A stretch of DNA of 64,000 nucleotides from Deltaproteobacteria bacterium (GTDB lineage Bacteria > Desulfobacterota > Binatia > HRBIN30 > JACQVA1), in the NCBI GenBank assembly GCA_016178705.1, contig JACOST010000014.1, positions 620,001 to 684,000 of the forward strand. Reading direction: 5' to 3'. Shown piece after piece: positions 1 through 8,927 of this stretch (its first letter is position 1; every line of letters starts with the position of its first letter). The translations under genes were made by a program, and so were the position numbers. The notes under the pieces were generated by a model. The model searched no databases, was not told where the DNA came from, and saw nothing but the letters and a program-made list of their open reading frames with translations.

Positions 1-2
1 CG

Positions 3-917
3 CGCGCCATCCGAGCCATGGACGGCAACATCGAACGCGTGACTCGTGAAGTGCTCGATGCCGCAGCCGAGAAGGAGGAGGGCGACTTCGTCCGCGACAT
101 CTCGGCGAAGATCACGATCGCGGTGATCGCGGAGATGCTCGGCGTGCCGCGGCCCGATTGGGATCTGCTGTTTCGCTGGACCAACGAGATCATCGCCCCA
201 CAAGATCCCGAGTTCCAGCACGGGGCCACACCCACCGAGACAATCGAACGCTCGCGCATAGAACTCTTCACCTACTTCCACGATCTTGCCACGCGGCGGC
301 GCAGCCAACCGAGCGACGACATCGTGAGCGTCATCGCCAACGCTCAGATGAATGACGAGCCGCTGCCCCCGGTGGAGTTGCTCTCGTATTTCTTTCTCCT
401 CGTCGTGGCCGGCAACGAGACCACTCGCAATGCGATGACCGGCGGGATGCTGGCTCTTCTCGATCACCCCGACGAATGGGAGAAACTCCGCCACGACCCC
501 GCGCGGCTGGATGGCGCCGTCGAGGAGATCGTGCGGTGGACGACGCCGGTGATCCAGTTTGCGCGCACGGCGACGCGCGACACCGAGCTGCGCGGCAAGA
601 CGATCCGCACCGGTCAGTCGGTGTGCCTATTTTATGGCTCAGGCAACCGCGACGACGAGGTGTTCCAGGATCCTTTCACCTTCCGCATCGACCGCGAGCC
701 CAATCCGCACATCGGTTTTGGCATGGGCGAGCACGTGTGCCTGGGCGCGCACCTCGCCCGCCTCGAACTTCGCCACGCCTTCGGACAGCTCCGCGCGCGA
801 CTCGAACGGTGCGAGCTCAGTGGCCCGGTTGCGCGCGTTCGTTCGAGTTTCGTCGGCGGGATTAAGCGCGCGCCGATGCGCTGGCGCATCGCGCCGGCTC
901 ATGCAGCGACGAGTTGA
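3..917 (+). CDS. Cytochrome P450, CYP125/CYP142-like (5' end outside window)
   Basis: Heme-thiolate monooxygenase, probably soluble, using a ferredoxin partner that is not in the window. Counting from the internal Met at base 18, the I-helix motif AGNETT is at residues 131-136, the K-helix ExxR is E170-R173, and the heme loop FGMGEHVCLG is at 234-243 with Cys241 as thiolate ligand. The frame stays open to the left edge and the visible start falls where a P450 is already about 100 residues in, so roughly the first quarter is missing. The stretches around EEIVRWTTPV and EVFQDPFTF resemble actinobacterial CYP125/CYP142 steroid side-chain hydroxylases, from memory. It converges with the TPP enzyme, with 6 bases between stops. 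Family certain; substrate is a guess. Confidence 0.93.
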   Translation, partial: RAIRAMDGNIERVTREVLDAAAEKEEGDFVRDISAKITIAVIAEMLGVPRPDWDLLFRWTNEIIAPQDPEFQHGATPTETIERSRIELFTYFHDLATRRRSQPSDDIVSVIANAQMNDEPLPPVELLSYFFLLVVAGNETTRNAMTGGMLALLDHPDEWEKLRHDPARLDGAVEEIVRWTTPVIQFARTATRDTELRGKTIRTGQSVCLFYGSGNRDDEVFQDPFTFRIDREPNPHIGFGMGEHVCLGAHLARLELRHAFGQLRARLERCELSGPVARVRSSFVGGIKRAPMRWRIAPAHAATS

Positions 918-923
918 CCTCGC

Positions 924-2630
924 TCATCCCATCGGCCCCTGATACACTTCCGCGAACCGCATCAGCAGCTCCATCGGGATCGCCAGGTTGGCGTCGCGGT
1001 CGGTCTTCACGCACACCACCGCCGGGCCCTTGGCGGCTTTGGCGCGGCGGAGGGCGGACTCAACGTCTTCGATCCGCTCGGCGTACTCGCCGTAACAGCC
1101 GAGACCTTCGGCGACACGATCCCAGCGCACTGTCCCTTGCTGGGTGCCGAACGTCTGGCCGTAGAGCATCTGCTCGTTCGGCTCCTCCATGGTCCATGAG
1201 CCTTCGGCGAAGACGATGGTCGTGATCTTCACGCCGTCGCGCGCCGCGGATTGCATCTCCATGAAGTTGAAACCGGCGGCGCCATCGCCGGTCACGCACA
1301 CGACCTCGCGCTGCGATGCGCCGAGCTTCGCGCCGATGGCCGACGGAATGCCGGTGCCGAGCATGCCGAGTTCGAGAATGTTGTGGTACGAGCGCGGCTG
1401 CGTCGGCGGCAAACACGAGTGCGCCCACAGCGAGGTGTTGCCACCGTCGGCGGTATAGACCGCGTTCTTGCCGAAAACCGCGCCGACTGTTTGCAGCACG
1501 TGTGCCGGATGGATGCCGGGGCCCTTCCAACCCGCAATCGGCGCCAGCAGTTCATCCCACCAGGCCTGTGCCGCTTGTCGATAGCGCGCGAGGTCGGCGC
1601 CGTCGCGCGGACGCGCTTTCATGTTTCGCAGCAGTTGTACGAGTCCCTCGATGGTGTGCTTGGCGTCGGCGACGATGCCGAGCGCCAACGGTCGAGTAAC
1701 ACCCATGTTGCGCGCGTCGATGTCGATCTGGATGAGCCGCTGATGCGACGGATCGCCCCAGTACTTGTCGAACGGAAGGTCGAGATTGCCAAGCCGCGAC
1801 GCGGCGACGAGCACGACATCGGCTTCCTGCTTCACCACATCCGCACCGCGCCCGAACCCGAAGATGTAGTTCGAATGATCGAGCGGGACGGCGGAGCGCC
1901 CGGCCATCGTGGTCATCACCGGACAGTTGAGCAACGTGACGAGTTCCAGCAGCGCGGCGTTGGCATCCGCGCGGTCGACGCCGGCGCCCGCGAGCACCAG
2001 CGGTCGCTGCGCATTGGCGAGCAGCTCGGCTGCTTGTCGCAGTTGAGCGTCGGACGCTTGTGGCCGCGGCGCACGGTAGGAATCCGGCGGCAAGACCGGC
2101 GCGCTCTGCTCCTCTCCTGTCGCGTACAACACGGGCGCCGGCAACTCGATGTGAACCGGGCCGGGTCGCCCCGTCCACATTTCGCGGAAAGCGATGCGCA
2201 CCACTTCGGGGATTCGCTCCCACGACAAGATGGGTCCGCCCCACTTGACGCATGGCTTGAAAACATCGAGTTGATCCTGCCCTTGGAAGGTCGACGGCGG
2301 TGATGGATAGACGAGGCCGAGCCGGTGCTGCGAGGTGATCGCCACCACGGGCACGCCCTCGTGGCGTGCGGTGATGACACCGGGCAGCAAATTGGCGGAG
2401 CCGGGACCGGGGTTGCCGAGAACCGCGGCGACCTGTCCCGTCGTTTTGTAGAGTCCCTCCGCCATGTGCACTCCCGCCGCTTCGTGCCGAACCGGAAACA
2501 ACCGGATCTCGTGCGCGGCGAGTTGGGCAAGGAGCGGATCGATCTCGGGTGACGGAAGTCCGAACACGAACTTCACCCCTTCGTTGGCGAGACAACGCGC
2601 GAGCAGTTCACCGCCGGTGATTGCGCTCAT
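924..2630 (-). CDS. Thiamine-diphosphate-dependent enzyme, acetolactate synthase/benzoylformate decarboxylase superfamily
   Basis: 568 aa with the three-domain layout of the superfamily: N-terminal pyrimidine-binding domain with the cofactor-activating Glu at residue 50 (RHEAAG), a central domain, and a C-terminal pyrophosphate-binding domain with the GDG motif near residue 448. The start is the ATG at 2630 because GGAGGA sits 5 bases upstream; the frame is open further but without a ribosome site. Odd point: 27 residues after the GDG aspartate the family normally has the metal-binding Asn, but here it is Glu (VFAEGSW). No small regulatory subunit gene is adjacent, so biosynthetic acetolactate synthase is unlikely. 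A 2-ketoacid or acyl-CoA lyase/decarboxylase role is possible. Reaction not assignable. Confidence 0.85.
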   Translation of the reverse strand: MSAITGGELLARCLANEGVKFVFGLPSPEIDPLLAQLAAHEIRLFPVRHEAAGVHMAEGLYKTTGQVAAVLGNPGPGSANLLPGVITARHEGVPVVAITSQHRLGLVYPSPPSTFQGQDQLDVFKPCVKWGGPILSWERIPEVVRIAFREMWTGRPGPVHIELPAPVLYATGEEQSAPVLPPDSYRAPRPQASDAQLRQAAELLANAQRPLVLAGAGVDRADANAALLELVTLLNCPVMTTMAGRSAVPLDHSNYIFGFGRGADVVKQEADVVLVAASRLGNLDLPFDKYWGDPSHQRLIQIDIDARNMGVTRPLALGIVADAKHTIEGLVQLLRNMKARPRDGADLARYRQAAQAWWDELLAPIAGWKGPGIHPAHVLQTVGAVFGKNAVYTADGGNTSLWAHSCLPPTQPRSYHNILELGMLGTGIPSAIGAKLGASQREVVCVTGDGAAGFNFMEMQSAARDGVKITTIVFAEGSWTMEEPNEQMLYGQTFGTQQGTVRWDRVAEGLGCYGEYAERIEDVESALRRAKAAKGPAVVCVKTDRDANLAIPMELLMRFAEVYQGPMG

Positions 2631-2809
2631 CGAATCCTCCCTGTCGGGCACTTGAAGAGCGCTGCGCTCCAGACCCGGCAGCATAGCGCTAGCGCTGGGG
2701 TCGTACCGCTGTCAATCGCTGCACAGCTAATGTAGGAGCCTAGCCAGTGTCCCGCTTTAGAAGATCGCAGAATATTCCCCACCTCTCGATGCTCCCCTGG
2801 CGGAAGAGT

Positions 2810-2890
2810 GTAGGGGCGATGCATGCATCGCCCTCCGTCTTCGTTGCAGCGGACACGTCGATAAGCGGGCGACGCATGCGTCGCCCCTAC
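2810..2890. repeat. Paired palindromic repeat, GTAGGGGCG type
   Basis: Two 24-base arms, 2810-2833 and 2867-2890, face each other. Both begin at the outside with GTAGGGGCGA and each is itself a near-perfect palindrome around GCATGC. A single related copy lies at 29683-29706. The element fills the gap between the start of the TPP enzyme gene and the exported PDZ-like gene. It could form hairpins in RNA, but there is no U tract of terminator type. Confidence 0.75.
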
Positions 2891-2937
2891 AGGGAGCGGG
2901 AAGTCTGGTGGGGAACAGATGGTGGCCTCGAGGTGAA

Positions 2938-3867
2938 ATGAGAAGAGTCTGGCTTCTTCTTGCGCTCGCGGTTTCCGCGATCGCGCCGGCTACCGGCGCG
3001 GAGATCGCGTGTCCCGATACCGATGTCGGGCGCGTGGCGGTGGTCGCTGATGGCTTGCTCGTCGTCGCACCACAGATGCAAGGGCTGCAGCCCGACGACC
3101 TCCTGCTTCAACTGAACAGCCACGTGCTGCACAGTTGCAACGACCTCACGCAGGCGATGGCGGAGGCTCGCGACCGTCAACTCGCCTCGTTGTTGCTGAT
3201 TCGCCGCCAGCAGGTGACACACGCGTTCGTGCTGCAACCGCCGCTCGCTGCGCCGCCCGCAGTGCCGCTCACGGCAGAAACCCTGGCCGACTCGATCGCA
3301 GCGACAGCGACCTCCCAACCCGCGCTCACGCCGCCGCCGGCTACGTTCACGCCGCCATCGATGACGCTCACGCCGGCGCCGCTCGCGCGCTCTGCTGTCG
3401 CGCTCGTGCGCGACATGCTGGTCCATCTTCGCGAACTCGGGCGGTCGATGCAGGCTAAGCTCCCGTTACCGTCGGCTCAACCGTGGGCACGCGAGGTGGG
3501 CGATCTGCGACAGGCGTATGAGCAGCATCAGGTCGAGCAGCCGGCGCTACGATTGGTAGAGCCGATCCTTGCCTACTACCAAACCATCGCCGAGATCCTC
3601 GTCTACAAGGAGCGGACCTTCCGCAACGCCGGCAACACTCGTTCCCAACCAGACGTTGTGCTGCCCTACAACAACGGCTCGCAAGTCAGTGGATGGTTGC
3701 AACGGTATCCGTTCTTGCAAGCCAGCGTGATCGCGCCGCCCGACACGGTGCTGGGCTTTGCGGAAGGCAGCGGACGCTGGTCGCCCGACCGCGCGGTCGC
3801 GCTGCTCGTCGAACGCGCGCTGGCAGATGGGGATGCACTGGCGCAGCGGTTGGATGCCACAAACTAA
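2938..3867 (+). CDS. Exported protein with a PDZ-like segment, unknown function
   Basis: 309 aa. The ATG at 2938 is preferred because it has GAGGTGAA just upstream and opens a clear signal peptide (MRRVWLLLALAVSAIAPATG, cleavage likely after GA). Residues about 40-95 look like a degenerate PDZ fold (MQGLQPDDLLLQLNSH followed by a second hydrophobic beta pair), as in type II secretion GspC or HtrA proteins. Next comes a Pro/Thr/Ala-rich linker with repeated TPPP and TPAP units, and then a charged, mostly helical C-terminal domain that I do not recognise. It stands alone between a repeat element and an SDR gene. Periplasmic or outer-membrane-associated is the likely location. No enzymatic motif is seen. 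Confidence 0.7.
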   Translation: MRRVWLLLALAVSAIAPATGAEIACPDTDVGRVAVVADGLLVVAPQMQGLQPDDLLLQLNSHVLHSCNDLTQAMAEARDRQLASLLLIRRQQVTHAFVLQPPLAAPPAVPLTAETLADSIAATATSQPALTPPPATFTPPSMTLTPAPLARSAVALVRDMLVHLRELGRSMQAKLPLPSAQPWAREVGDLRQAYEQHQVEQPALRLVEPILAYYQTIAEILVYKERTFRNAGNTRSQPDVVLPYNNGSQVSGWLQRYPFLQASVIAPPDTVLGFAEGSGRWSPDRAVALLVERALADGDALAQRLDATN

Positions 3868-3904
3868 CTCGTGACAGACACTTCGATGCACCAAGGAGGC
3901 GCCG

Positions 3905-4726
3905 ATGAACGATCCCGCTCCGGACATTCGCGTTGAGGGACGGCTCGCCGGCCGAGTGGCGATTGTCGTCGGCGCCGGCTCGACGCCCGGTGAGACGATC
4001 GGCAACGGGCGCGCGACCGCGGTGCTGTTTGCGCGCGCCGGTGCGTCGGTGCTGCTCGTCGATCGCGAAGTCGAGCGCGCCGAGGAGACGCGCGCCATGA
4101 TCACTGGCGAAGGCGGCAACGCCGCATCACACGCGGCTGACGTCACTCGCGAAGACGACTGCGCGCGCATGGCCGCCGCCTGCATCGAGCGCTTCGGCCG
4201 CATCGACGTGCTCCACAACAACGTCGGCATCGGCAGCCTCGGCGGTCCGGTCGAGTTGCCGCGCGAGCAATGGCAGCGGACGTTCGATACCAATTTGACC
4301 AGCATGTTCCTCGCCTGCAAGTGCGTGCTGCCACACATGGAGCAGCAAGGCCGGGGCGCGGTCATCAACATCTCGTCGCTGGCGGCGATTCGTCATACGC
4401 CGTACCCGATGCTCGCCTATCACGCGTCCAAAGCGGCGGTGAATGCCTTCACCGAAGCCGTCGCGCTGCAGTACGCCGGTCGTGGAGTGCGCGTGAACTG
4501 CATCATGCCCGGACTCATCGATACGCCGATGGCGATGCGCGGGTTGTCCACCGGGCTTGGCGTTTCGACCGAGGAGCTGCGGCAGCGCCGCAACGCGAGC
4601 GTGCCGATGGGACACATGGGCTCGGCGTGGGACGTCGCTCACGCCGCGCTGTTTCTTGCTTCCGACGAAGCGCGCTACATCACCGGCGTGTGTCTGCCCG
4701 TCGACGGCGGCCTGGCGTTGCGGTGA
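3905..4726 (+). CDS. Short-chain dehydrogenase/reductase (SDR)
   Basis: 273 aa NAD(P)-dependent oxidoreductase. The start has a strong AAGGAGG 7 bases upstream. Classical SDR features are present in order: a glycine-rich nucleotide loop near residues 22-35 (VVGAGSTPGETIGNG, a stretched version with a short insert), an acidic residue after beta-2 (LLVDRE) favouring NAD, HNNVG, the catalytic Ser in INISSLAAI and the YHASK pair. The C-terminal PVDGGLALR end is typical. Its last 47 bases overlap the convergent TfoX-like gene. Substrate is unknown; the catabolic setting with a P450 and a luciferase-like oxidoreductase suggests an alcohol or sterol-like hydroxyl. Confidence 0.92.
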   Translation: MNDPAPDIRVEGRLAGRVAIVVGAGSTPGETIGNGRATAVLFARAGASVLLVDREVERAEETRAMITGEGGNAASHAADVTREDDCARMAAACIERFGRIDVLHNNVGIGSLGGPVELPREQWQRTFDTNLTSMFLACKCVLPHMEQQGRGAVINISSLAAIRHTPYPMLAYHASKAAVNAFTEAVALQYAGRGVRVNCIMPGLIDTPMAMRGLSTGLGVSTEELRQRRNASVPMGHMGSAWDVAHAALFLASDEARYITGVCLPVDGGLALR

Positions 4727-5120
4727 CGCCCGCGCGCGGCCGCTTGGCGCTCGTCTTACTCGCGCCGCGCGTCGCTTTTGGTGTGAGTGAGCAGACGTAG
4801 GCGACGGACTTCTTGGCCCAATTCCGCAGCACCTTCGGGTCGGAGAGCAATGGCGGCGGCACCACGACGTACTCGCGCATCACTCTGCCCGGCATCGGCT
4901 CGAAGCCCTGTGCTTGGAAACGTTCCACAAACTGAATGCGATCGTCGTCCGCGAGGCGCATGATCATGCCGGCCTCGTGGAGTCCGACGCAGAGATAGCC
5001 GTTGGCGAAGATGCAGGCGTAGCCGAACATCTTGCGCGGCTCCGCGCCGGTAAGGTTGGTGATGACGCTGGCGAACGCATCGGCCGCTGCCTTCGGTGCC
5101 GGTTTCCATTTCTTCTTCAT
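4680..5120 (-). CDS. TfoX N-terminal-domain protein
   Basis: 146 aa. Residues about 25-100 match the TfoX N-terminal domain (RKMFGYACIFANGYLCVGL, later MREYVVVPP and the helix before KKSVAYV). In Vibrio and Haemophilus, TfoX proteins act in competence regulation; stand-alone N-terminal-domain proteins like this one have no settled function. The ATG at 5120 is chosen over the more upstream one because AGAGGAG precedes it and the domain begins with MKKKWK. The last 30 residues are Arg/Lys/Ala-rich and are encoded across the end of the convergent SDR gene. Confidence 0.8.
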   Translation of the reverse strand: MKKKWKPAPKAAADAFASVITNLTGAEPRKMFGYACIFANGYLCVGLHEAGMIMRLADDDRIQFVERFQAQGFEPMPGRVMREYVVVPPPLLSDPKVLRNWAKKSVAYVCSLTPKATRGASKTSAKRPRAGVTATPGRRRRADTRR

Positions 5121-5178
5121 GTCGGTCGCAGCTCCTCTGGGTGCCAACGCAATCGTCAGGGAAAGTTAGCGTCGAGAG

Positions 5179-6045
5179 CTACGTCTTCGCGATCACCCGG
5201 TCGGCGTAGTCGCGAAGCAGATCGAGCTTCTGCGCCAGGGTCTGGGAATCGATTGCTTCGGTGTAGGGGTTGCGAAAGCCCACGATCACGTCGGTGACGC
5301 CAAGATCCTCCAGCCCGCGGATGCCGTCGACGGTGTACGCATCGAGCGAGATGGCGTGGATCTCGAACCGCTCGCGCTCGCGGCCGTATTCCTTGCGCAG
5401 ATGGTTCAGGCGTTGGATCAATTGGGCGAGATCATCGCTGCCGGCGTGCATCCAGCCATCGGCGACGCTGGCCGCGCGCCGCAACGCCGGCTTGGCGTGT
5501 CCGCCGATGAGAATCGGGATCGGCGCTGTCGGCACCGGGCAGATTTTGATGCTGGGGACGTCATAGTGCCGTCCGTGAAACTCGAAGAAACCGCCCGCCG
5601 TCAGTCCGCGGATGATCGCGATCATCTCGTCCATGCGTTGGCCGCGCGAGTGCCAGTCTTGTCCGCACACCTGGAAGTCTTCGGGCCACGGACTGGTGCC
5701 AACGCCGAAGCCGAAGCGGTTGTTGCTCAGCACCGCGACCGAACTCACTGATTTCGCCACCAGCACCGGTTGACGAATCGGCAGCTTGACCACGAAGGTC
5801 GTGAAACGCAGGCGCGTAGTGACCGCCGCCAACGCGGAGATCAGCGAGAACGGCTCGATGAACGGCTTGTCTTCCAAGAAGTGCCGATCGCCGTCAGGCG
5901 TGTAGGGATACTTGCTGTCCGACACTTCCGGATAGCAGATGCTGTCCGGGACGATGAATCCACTCCACCCCGCTTCCTCCGCGGCTCTCGCCAGGGGCAG
6001 ATAGTGGCTCGGATCGCACATCGACTCGGCATATGAGAAGCGCAT
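5179..6045 (-). CDS. LLM-class (luciferase-like) F420-dependent oxidoreductase
   Basis: 288 aa TIM-barrel flavin/F420 enzyme of the luciferase-like superfamily. It starts MRFSYAESM, has the conserved early segment RAAEEAGWSGFIVPD, then RLRFTTFVVKLPIRQP, the NNRFGFGVG loop and the late PIPILIGGHAKPALRRAA strand-loop typical of the TIGR03619-like group. The tail of the protein carries GLEDLGVTDVIVGF, the usual last beta strand. Such enzymes are common in actinobacteria and in F420-using uncultured proteobacterial lineages. No F420 biosynthesis gene is seen in the window, so flavin use cannot be excluded. It diverges from the metallophosphoesterase gene. Confidence 0.88.
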   Translation of the reverse strand: MRFSYAESMCDPSHYLPLARAAEEAGWSGFIVPDSICYPEVSDSKYPYTPDGDRHFLEDKPFIEPFSLISALAAVTTRLRFTTFVVKLPIRQPVLVAKSVSSVAVLSNNRFGFGVGTSPWPEDFQVCGQDWHSRGQRMDEMIAIIRGLTAGGFFEFHGRHYDVPSIKICPVPTAPIPILIGGHAKPALRRAASVADGWMHAGSDDLAQLIQRLNHLRKEYGRERERFEIHAISLDAYTVDGIRGLEDLGVTDVIVGFRNPYTEAIDSQTLAQKLDLLRDYADRVIAKT

Positions 6046-6173
6046 CGTGGCGCGAACCTATCGCGTGGTGTTCCGGCTCGCAACGAGAGCTTCCGGCAAG
6101 CCCATTCAAAGCCGTTGACCGGTGGGATCGCCGGTGTACTCTCGGGCAGTAGTTTGTTTCCGGCGAGAACTTC

Positions 6174-7517
6174 ATGAGTCCAATCTTCGACTCGCACGCG
6201 AGTAAGGGTTCCGGCCCCGCGCGGTTGGTGACGGCGGGGCAAGTAGCGCTCAACGTCGTGCTGCTGCTCGCGGGCGTGTGGCTGGCCTGGTCGGGGGTGC
6301 GGCTTGCGTATTTCCTGTTGGCGCTGATCCCGCTCGCGTTCGTTCCCTTTTCGTACGCACGCGTGCGCTTCCATCGCCTGATCGAGCAGCCGCTCGCGCA
6401 ACCGTTGGTTTGGCTGCTGACGGTAACCGGCTTGCTGTTCGATACGATTATGGTGGCGCAACTGCTGAGCGCGCGGCAGATGCGGCCACCGGCGATCCTC
6501 TACGCGTTCGGGGTCACGTGGATCGGTGCGGTTTGGTTCAGCGCCCACGCGCTGTTGCTGCTCGGCTACGCGCTCGGCGGCCTGGCCCGCTTGGGAAGCC
6601 GGCCCATCCGGCGCGTATGGTCGCCAGTTCGGTCGGCGGTACCGCGCGCGGACGATGCGTGGATCGGGCGGCGGGAGCTGCTGCAAAAGGCCGGGCTGTT
6701 CGGCGCTGTGCTGCCGTTCGGCGTCTCGCTCTCCAGCGTGTCGCTGTCCTACGACTTTCAAGTTGAACAGCGGGAGATCGTGTTGCCCTTCTGGCCGGCG
6801 GCGCTTGATGGGCTACGGGTCGTACATTTGTCCGACATTCACGTCGGCGGAGCGATGGATCGACGGCGCGTGATGCAGGTGGCGGCGCTCACCAACGAGT
6901 GTCGTCCGGATCTCGTGCTCCACACCGGAGACTTCCTCACCCACCGCACCGGCGACTTCGATGCGCCGCTGTACGACGCGCTCGCGCGCATCCGCGCGCC
7001 GCACGGGCAGTGGGCCTGTTTCGGCAATCACGACTTCGATGATCCGCAACGTCTGGAGCGACGCCTGCGCGACTGCGGGGTGACCGTACTGCGCGATCGC
7101 GTCGCCGCGCTTTCGCTGCACGGTGCGCCGCTGGAGATTGCTGGGATCGACTTTCGGTTCGATCGTTCGCAGCGGGCGGCGGTGTCGGAAGGGATCATTA
7201 ACGGCTGGGGACCGCGCGGTCGCGCACCGCGCATTCTGCTCGACCATGATCCCAGTACGTTCGCCGCGTTGCCCAACGCCTGCGCCGATCTCGTCCTCTC
7301 CGGGCACACCCACGGCGGACATATCGGCGTACAGTTCGATTCGTCGCACGCCATCACTGTGGTCGGCCTCGTGGGTCTTCCCGATCAGGGATTGTTCACG
7401 CGCGGCGACATGCGTCTCTACGTCACCCGCTGCGTCGGGTTCTACGGCTACCCGATGCGCATCGGCATCCCGCCGGAGATCGCGCTGCTCGTCCTGTGCT
7501 CACCGCAAAGTGTCTGA
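6174..7517 (+). CDS. Membrane-anchored metallophosphoesterase, YaeI/YkuE-like
   Basis: 447 aa. The N-terminal 140 residues hold four hydrophobic segments (about 22-40, 43-60, 78-98, 108-138). A linker then contains an internal RRELLQKAGLF followed by a hydrophobic stretch (166-190), which looks like a Tat-type signal but sits inside the protein. The catalytic domain carries the dimetal motifs DIHVGG (221-226), TGDF (251-254), GNHD (284-287) and GHTHGGH near 378. This arrangement matches periplasmic or membrane phosphodiesterases of the YaeI/YkuE type, which in other bacteria act on UDP-sugar or lipid substrates. The upstream gene is divergent. Substrate unknown. Confidence 0.9.
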   Translation: MSPIFDSHASKGSGPARLVTAGQVALNVVLLLAGVWLAWSGVRLAYFLLALIPLAFVPFSYARVRFHRLIEQPLAQPLVWLLTVTGLLFDTIMVAQLLSARQMRPPAILYAFGVTWIGAVWFSAHALLLLGYALGGLARLGSRPIRRVWSPVRSAVPRADDAWIGRRELLQKAGLFGAVLPFGVSLSSVSLSYDFQVEQREIVLPFWPAALDGLRVVHLSDIHVGGAMDRRRVMQVAALTNECRPDLVLHTGDFLTHRTGDFDAPLYDALARIRAPHGQWACFGNHDFDDPQRLERRLRDCGVTVLRDRVAALSLHGAPLEIAGIDFRFDRSQRAAVSEGIINGWGPRGRAPRILLDHDPSTFAALPNACADLVLSGHTHGGHIGVQFDSSHAITVVGLVGLPDQGLFTRGDMRLYVTRCVGFYGYPMRIGIPPEIALLVLCSPQSV

Positions 7518-7520
7518 CGC

Positions 7521-8270
7521 TCAGATCGTCAGACCGCCGTCGATCGAGACGATCGATCCGGTCATGTAGCGCGCTTCGTTCGAAGCCACGAAGGCGATCA
7601 GCGCGGCCACTTCATCCGGTTGCGCCATGCCCAGCGGCGACATCAGCTTGCGGATCGCCTTGGGGTCGGCATCGGGCGGGAGACGAAACGCCTGCTGCAA
7701 CGGCGTCGCGATGCCACCGGGCGCGACGGCGTTCACTCGCACGCCGCGGTTCAGATACTCGTCGGCGAGGGCGCGAGTGAGTTGGATGACGCCACCTTTC
7801 GATGCGCAGTACGCCGCGCTGTACGGCTGACCCATGAGTCCGGCGTTCGACGCGATGTTGACGATGTTGCCGCCGTCGCCGAGCAGATGCGGGAGCACGG
7901 CTTGCGCCATGAGGAAGCTGCCGGTCAAGTTGACGCCGATGATGCGTGACCAGTCCTCGAACGGCATCTCGTGCGAGTTGGCAAACTTGCCGATGCCGGC
8001 GCAGTTCACCAACACTGACGGCCGACCGAGGTCGCTCGCCGCGGCGGCGACCGCCGCACGGACGGAGGTCGGCTCTGACACGTCAACGTGGTACGCGCCG
8101 CCGCTGGCACCGGTTTCGCGGATTGCCGCCGCGGTCTGCTGCGCTGCGTCGAGCGCCAAGTCGAGACACGCGACCGCGGCGCCTTCCGCGGCCAATCGAA
8201 GTGCGGTGGCGCGTCCGAGCCCGGAACCGGCGCCGGTGACAACGGCTGTTTGTCCTGTGAAGCGAGTCAT
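7521..8270 (-). CDS. SDR family oxidoreductase, FabG/glucose-dehydrogenase type
   Basis: 249 aa. It begins MTRFTGQTAVVTGAGSGLGR with the TGxxxGxG cofactor loop at residues 11-18, then CLDLAL after beta-2 (Asp favours NAD), NCAGIG, the catalytic Ser in NIVNIASN, and YCASKGG. The end VSIDGGLTI is canonical. The ATG at 8270 is chosen because the domain starts there; the frame extends about 38 codons further upstream with no domain content. It converges with the metallophosphoesterase with only 3 bases between stops and diverges from the SnoaL-like gene. The substrate cannot be read from the sequence. Confidence 0.9.
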   Translation of the reverse strand: MTRFTGQTAVVTGAGSGLGRATALRLAAEGAAVACLDLALDAAQQTAAAIRETGASGGAYHVDVSEPTSVRAAVAAAASDLGRPSVLVNCAGIGKFANSHEMPFEDWSRIIGVNLTGSFLMAQAVLPHLLGDGGNIVNIASNAGLMGQPYSAAYCASKGGVIQLTRALADEYLNRGVRVNAVAPGGIATPLQQAFRLPPDADPKAIRKLMSPLGMAQPDEVAALIAFVASNEARYMTGSIVSIDGGLTI

Positions 8271-8412
8271 GAGCAGGGCTGTTACTCCATCCTTCTTTGG
8301 AATCGAAAAAGTGCCGGGCGAAGCTAGCGCGCAGCGCGGCCCGCCGCAACGGCGTTGGCAATCGCGATCGAGTGTGGCAGGCATGGGCGCTCACGCATAG
8401 GAGGTGCGTCCC

Positions 8413-8883
8413 ATGGTCGACCTACAAGCGATCGAAGCGATCAAGCGGCTCAAGTACCAGTACCTCCGCTGTCTCGACCTGAAGCAGTGGGACGCGATGG
8501 CCGAGTGTTTCACGGAGGATGCGACGGCCGCGTACGGCGACGGCAAGTACTCGTTTGCCAGCCGCGACCAGATCATGCAGTTCCTCCGCGACGCGCTCGG
8601 GCCGTGCGACAAGATCTCCAGCCACCGCGTGCAGCAGCCGGAGATCGACTTCACCAGCGCGACGACTGCCACCGGAGCGTGGGCCCTGGACGACATCGTC
8701 ATCGACACCAAATCGAACACCGTCATTCGCGGCGCCGCGTTCTATCGCGACGAGTACGTCAAAATCGATGACGGGCAGTGGAAAATCAAATCGACCGGCT
8801 ACCAGCGCCTGTTTGAAGAGCGATTCTCACGCAGCGACACGCCGAGTTGGCGGCTCACCGCGAACCGCTGGGCATCGCAGTGA
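8413..8883 (+). CDS. SnoaL-like/NTF2-fold small protein
   Basis: 156 aa. ATG at 8413 with a perfect AGGAGG 8 bases upstream. The opening pattern, an N-terminal helix with AIKRLKYQYLRCLD and then WDAMAECFTEDATAAY, is the signature of the SnoaL-like polyketide cyclase / NTF2 group. A second conserved part is RDEYVKIDDGQWKIKSTGYQRLFEE (split: RDEYVKIDDGQWK, then STGYQRLFEE). Family members are small cone-shaped hydrolases, isomerases or dehydratases, often in steroid or aromatic catabolism. A truncated, nearly identical copy lies about 0.9 kb downstream at 9765-9936, after the methyltransferase gene. This copy is the intact one. Substrate unknown. Confidence 0.88.
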   Translation: MVDLQAIEAIKRLKYQYLRCLDLKQWDAMAECFTEDATAAYGDGKYSFASRDQIMQFLRDALGPCDKISSHRVQQPEIDFTSATTATGAWALDDIVIDTKSNTVIRGAAFYRDEYVKIDDGQWKIKSTGYQRLFEERFSRSDTPSWRLTANRWASQ

Positions 8884-8927
8884 GGGCGAAACGAGAGGCT
8901 GACGATCACGTGCTAGGTCGCCGTTGA

